A program made the position numbers and the translations under genes. Of a stretch of 64,000 nucleotides of DNA, positions 61,670 through 64,000 are shown one piece after another (the first letter of the stretch is position 1; each line of letters starts with the position of its first letter). The stretch spans positions 124,530 to 188,529 of the forward strand of contig NZ_BOVL01000022.1 of the NCBI RefSeq assembly GCF_019972155.1, read 5' to 3'. Source of the DNA: Bradyrhizobium sp. RD5-C2. GTDB taxonomy: Bacteria; Pseudomonadota; Alphaproteobacteria; Rhizobiales; Xanthobacteraceae. The notes under the pieces were generated by a model that saw only the letters and a list, made by a program, of their open reading frames with translations, had not been told where the DNA came from and ran no database searches.

Positions 61670-63645
61670 GCGGTACCATCGTGAAGCGGACATCGTTCTT
61701 CAAGATCCTGATCGCCAACCGCGGCGAGATCGCGCTGCGCATCATGCATACGGCGCGGCGGCTCGGCTATGGCGTGGTCGCGGTCTACTCCGATGCCGAC
61801 CGCGACGCGCTGCATGTGCGCGAGGCCGATCAGGCGGTGCGGATCGGCGAGGCGCTGCCCGCGCAATCCTATCTGAAGATCGACGCGATCATCGCGGCCG
61901 CCAAGGCGAGCGGCGCCGGCGCGGTGCATCCCGGCTACGGCTTCCTCGCCGAGAACGAGGACTTTGCACAGGCCTGCCGTGACGCGGGGCTGGTGTTCAT
62001 CGGTCCGTCGCCGGAGGCGATCCTGGCGATGGGCAACAAGGCCGGCGCCAAGGAGATCATGCTAAAGGCCGGGGTGCCCTGCGTACCCGGCTATCAAGGC
62101 GCCGACCAGAGCGACGGTGCGATGCTGACGGAAGCCAAGGCAATTGGTTTTCCGGTCATGATCAAGGCGGTCGCCGGCGGAGGCGGCCGCGGCATGCGGC
62201 TGGTGGCGGATGCCGCGGCATTTCCGGATGCGCTGCGCAGTGCGCGGTCAGAGGCGCAGGGTGCGTTCGGCGATCCCACCGTCATCCTCGAGCGCGCCAT
62301 CGTCGATCCCCGCCACATCGAGATCCAGGTGTTCGGCGATCGCTATGGCAACGCGGTCCATCTCGGCGAACGCGATTGCTCGGTCCAGCGGCGGCACCAG
62401 AAGCTGATTGAGGAAGCCCCGTCGCCGGCGGTGACGCCGGAGCTGCGTGCACGGATGGGTGCGGTCGCAGTCCAGGCGGTCAAGGCGATCGGCTATGAGG
62501 GCGCGGGCACGCTGGAGTTCCTGCTCGATCGCGCCGGCAATTTCTATTTCATGGAGATGAACACGCGGCTGCAGGTCGAGCATCCCGTCACCGAGGCGAT
62601 CACCGGGCTCGATCTGGTCGAATTGCAGATTCGTATTGCGAGAGGAGAACCGCTCGGCTTGAGGCAGGAGGACATCACCTTCTCAGGTCACGCCATCGAG
62701 GTGCGGCTCTGCTCGGAGGATGCCGGGCATGACTTCAGGCCGCAATCCGGCACGATGGCGCGATGGCAGATGCCTGATGGCATCCGCGTCGAGCACGCGC
62801 TGCGATCCGGCTCGGAGATTCCGCCATTCTATGACTCGATGATCGCCAAGGTGATCAGCCACGGCGCGACCCGCGACGAGGCGCGCGGCAGACTGATCTG
62901 CACGCTGGAGCAGGTCACGGCCTTCGGCGTCACCACCAATCAGGGTTTCCTGATCGACTGCCTGCGTCATCCGGTCTTTGCCGAGGGCGAGGCGACCACG
63001 GCTTTCATCGGCAACAACCGCGATGTGCTGCTGGCGCCGCGGCCCGATCGCGGCAGCGACCTCGCGCTCGCGGCGCTGCTGCTCTATGTCACCAATCCGC
63101 ACGCGCCGCCATGGCAGCGCGGTCGCTCGCTGTCGGCGACATTCCCGCTCGGACTGCGGATCGATCTCGGTCACGGCGTGCAGGAGATCGAGATATTTCG
63201 CGAGCGCGACGGCAGCTACCTCGCGACCCGCAATGGCGACCGCTTCAGCTTCGCGATCGATGAGCTGGACCAAGATAGCATCCGCTTCCACCATGATGGC
63301 CTGATGGAGCAGGCCAGGTTCCTGCGCGACGGCGATCGGCTCTATATCCTGCATCGCGGCGTCACACTGTCGGCGCGCGATTTCACCCTCGCGCCGCCGG
63401 AGAGTGCTACGGCTGCCGGTGGTGACGGCAAAGTTCGTGCCGCCATGAACGGCCGGGTCGTCGCGGTGCTGGTGAAGGCGGGCGACAAGGTCGCGGCCGG
63501 CCAGCCGGTGATGACGCTGGAGGCGATGAAGATGGAGCACGTGCATACCGCGGGCGTCGCGGGCACGGTGTCGTCGATCGACGTCGCCGAGGGAGAGCAG
63601 GTGACGACGGGGAAGATCGTGGTGGAGATCGAGGCGGCGGCATAA
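61666..63645 (+). CDS. Acyl-CoA carboxylase, biotin carboxylase/BCCP (alpha) subunit
   Basis: 659 aa from ATG 61666, overlapping the carboxyltransferase stop (ATGA). Biotin carboxylase motifs: KILIANRGEIALRI, the ATP-grasp glycine loop KAVAGGGGRGMRLV, ERDCSVQRRHQKLIEEAPS, FLLDRAGNFYFMEMNTRLQVEHPVTE. The C-terminal biotinyl domain has the modified Lys in LEAMKMEHVH. Length and layout match AtuF/MccA (about 660 aa). It carboxylates its own biotin with bicarbonate and ATP. A hairpin terminator follows. Confidence 0.95.
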   Translation: MSGTIVKRTSFFKILIANRGEIALRIMHTARRLGYGVVAVYSDADRDALHVREADQAVRIGEALPAQSYLKIDAIIAAAKASGAGAVHPGYGFLAENEDFAQACRDAGLVFIGPSPEAILAMGNKAGAKEIMLKAGVPCVPGYQGADQSDGAMLTEAKAIGFPVMIKAVAGGGGRGMRLVADAAAFPDALRSARSEAQGAFGDPTVILERAIVDPRHIEIQVFGDRYGNAVHLGERDCSVQRRHQKLIEEAPSPAVTPELRARMGAVAVQAVKAIGYEGAGTLEFLLDRAGNFYFMEMNTRLQVEHPVTEAITGLDLVELQIRIARGEPLGLRQEDITFSGHAIEVRLCSEDAGHDFRPQSGTMARWQMPDGIRVEHALRSGSEIPPFYDSMIAKVISHGATRDEARGRLICTLEQVTAFGVTTNQGFLIDCLRHPVFAEGEATTAFIGNNRDVLLAPRPDRGSDLALAALLLYVTNPHAPPWQRGRSLSATFPLGLRIDLGHGVQEIEIFRERDGSYLATRNGDRFSFAIDELDQDSIRFHHDGLMEQARFLRDGDRLYILHRGVTLSARDFTLAPPESATAAGGDGKVRAAMNGRVVAVLVKAGDKVAAGQPVMTLEAMKMEHVHTAGVAGTVSSIDVAEGEQVTTGKIVVEIEAAA

Positions 63646-63650
63646 CGGCC

Positions 63651-63676
63651 GTCGTCCCGGCCTTCGCCGGGACGAC
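63651..63676. terminator. Hairpin between convergent genes
   Basis: GTCGTCCCGGC-CTTC-GCCGGGACGAC, a perfect 11-bp stem with 4-nt loop, begins five bases after the biotin carboxylase stop and precedes the end of the ABC ATPase gene. It probably serves both transcripts. Confidence 0.75.
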
Positions 63677-63682
63677 GCTGAG

Positions 63683-64000
63683 CTATTGACTCCTTCCCGT
63701 GCCGTCATTCAGCCAGCACGCAACCTGATGCGCCGTGCCAGCCGCCTGCAGCGCCGGGCGCTCGGTCCTGCAGCGATCCATCGCGTAGCGGCAGCGGGTG
63801 TGGAAGGCGCAGCCCGAGGGTGGGTTGATCGGGCTCGGCACATCGCCGTCGATCAGCGGCGTGAGCCGCCTGGCCTTGGGGTTGGCGATCGGCACCGAGG
63901 CGAGCAGCGCCTGCGTATAAGGGTGGCGCGGATTGGCGAACAGCTCGTGCTTGTCGGCAATCTCGACAATACGACCGAGATACATCACCGCCACGCGATG
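63683..64000 (-). CDS. Oligopeptide-type ABC transporter ATP-binding protein, C-terminal part
   Basis: The frame is open to the right edge of the window, so the 5' part is missing. About 105 C-terminal residues are visible: HRVAVMYLGRIVEIADKHELFANPRHPYTQALLASVPIANP, then the oligo/dipeptide ATPase C-terminal region with GDVPSPINPPSGCAFHTRCRYAMDRC. This is the characteristic OppF/DppF-type tail, whose late cysteines can bind an iron-sulfur cluster in some members. The Walker motifs lie outside the window. Peptide, nickel or sugar ligands are all possible. Confidence 0.88.
   Translation of the reverse strand, partial: HRVAVMYLGRIVEIADKHELFANPRHPYTQALLASVPIANPKARRLTPLIDGDVPSPINPPSGCAFHTRCRYAMDRCRTERPALQAAGTAHQVACWLNDGTGRSQ

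Overview
The window reads as a chromosomal segment of a high-GC alphaproteobacterium, most likely Bradyrhizobium or a close relative. The signs are pervasive G/C third positions, a minCDE operon, an acdR/acdS (ACC deaminase) pair, a CoxD/CoxE-like pair, many LivK-type and Bug-type solute receptors, acyl-CoA catabolic genes, and palindromic intergenic repeats of the kind common in Bradyrhizobiaceae. I saw no rRNA, tRNA, CRISPR array, transposase or integrase. The genus is an inference from gene content.

Layout. 1-4.6 kb: tail of a spermidine-synthase-like gene, a secreted phosphodiesterase, and a minus-strand operon of a NicC-like FAD monooxygenase, a PcaC-like decarboxylase and an alpha/beta hydrolase. 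4.8-9.3 kb: divergent dctA, a LysR regulator, an orphan Bug-type receptor, a TetR regulator with a nearly perfect 30-bp operator palindrome, and a small cysteine-rich exported protein. 9.4-11.6 kb: minC-minD-minE plus a translationally coupled 98-aa gene. 11.7-18.3 kb: sirtuin, LysM protein, small conserved genes, acdR/acdS, and a secreted trypsin-like protease. 18.3-24 kb: a metallophosphoesterase with a shifted C-terminus, a Baeyer-Villiger-type monooxygenase, an esterase and recQ. 24.1-28.2 kb: a three-gene molybdenum hydroxylase (tri-haem cytochrome c, [2Fe-2S] subunit, Mo subunit) joined by 4-nt overlaps. 28.2-34.8 kb: DUF2235 hydrolase, membrane protein, CoxE/CoxD-like pair, PsiF-like protein, HAD hydrolase, and an ICMT-like methyltransferase.

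34.9-39.4 kb is the most unusual part. An 819-aa protease has the PatA/PatG (cyanobactin maturation protease) architecture, with an S8 subtilase domain, a long Met/Pro-rich linker with a CGCGGG motif, and a PatG-like C-terminal domain. It is followed on the same strand by three short genes with strong Shine-Dalgarno sites (63, 59 and 114 aa), separated by GC-rich hairpins. It is preceded by an atypical LuxR-type regulator and a spaced array of GATCGATC palindromes. I read this as a candidate RiPP (ribosomally made, post-translationally modified peptide) locus in a proteobacterium.

39.8-47.1 kb: secreted S1 protease, NDP-forming acyl-CoA synthetase, a Gram-negative sortase with its LPxTA-tagged VIT/VWA substrate, and an HTH protein. 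47.3-63.6 kb: a CoA-thioester catabolic island with two AMP-forming acyl-CoA ligases, three acyl-CoA dehydrogenases (one AtuD-like), a GST, an AraC regulator, a BKACE-family enzyme, two LivK-type receptors, and a biotin-dependent acyl-CoA carboxylase (AtuC/AtuF-like). Together these could take up, activate, oxidise and carboxylate a branched or terpenoid acid. The right edge cuts an oligopeptide-type ABC ATPase gene.
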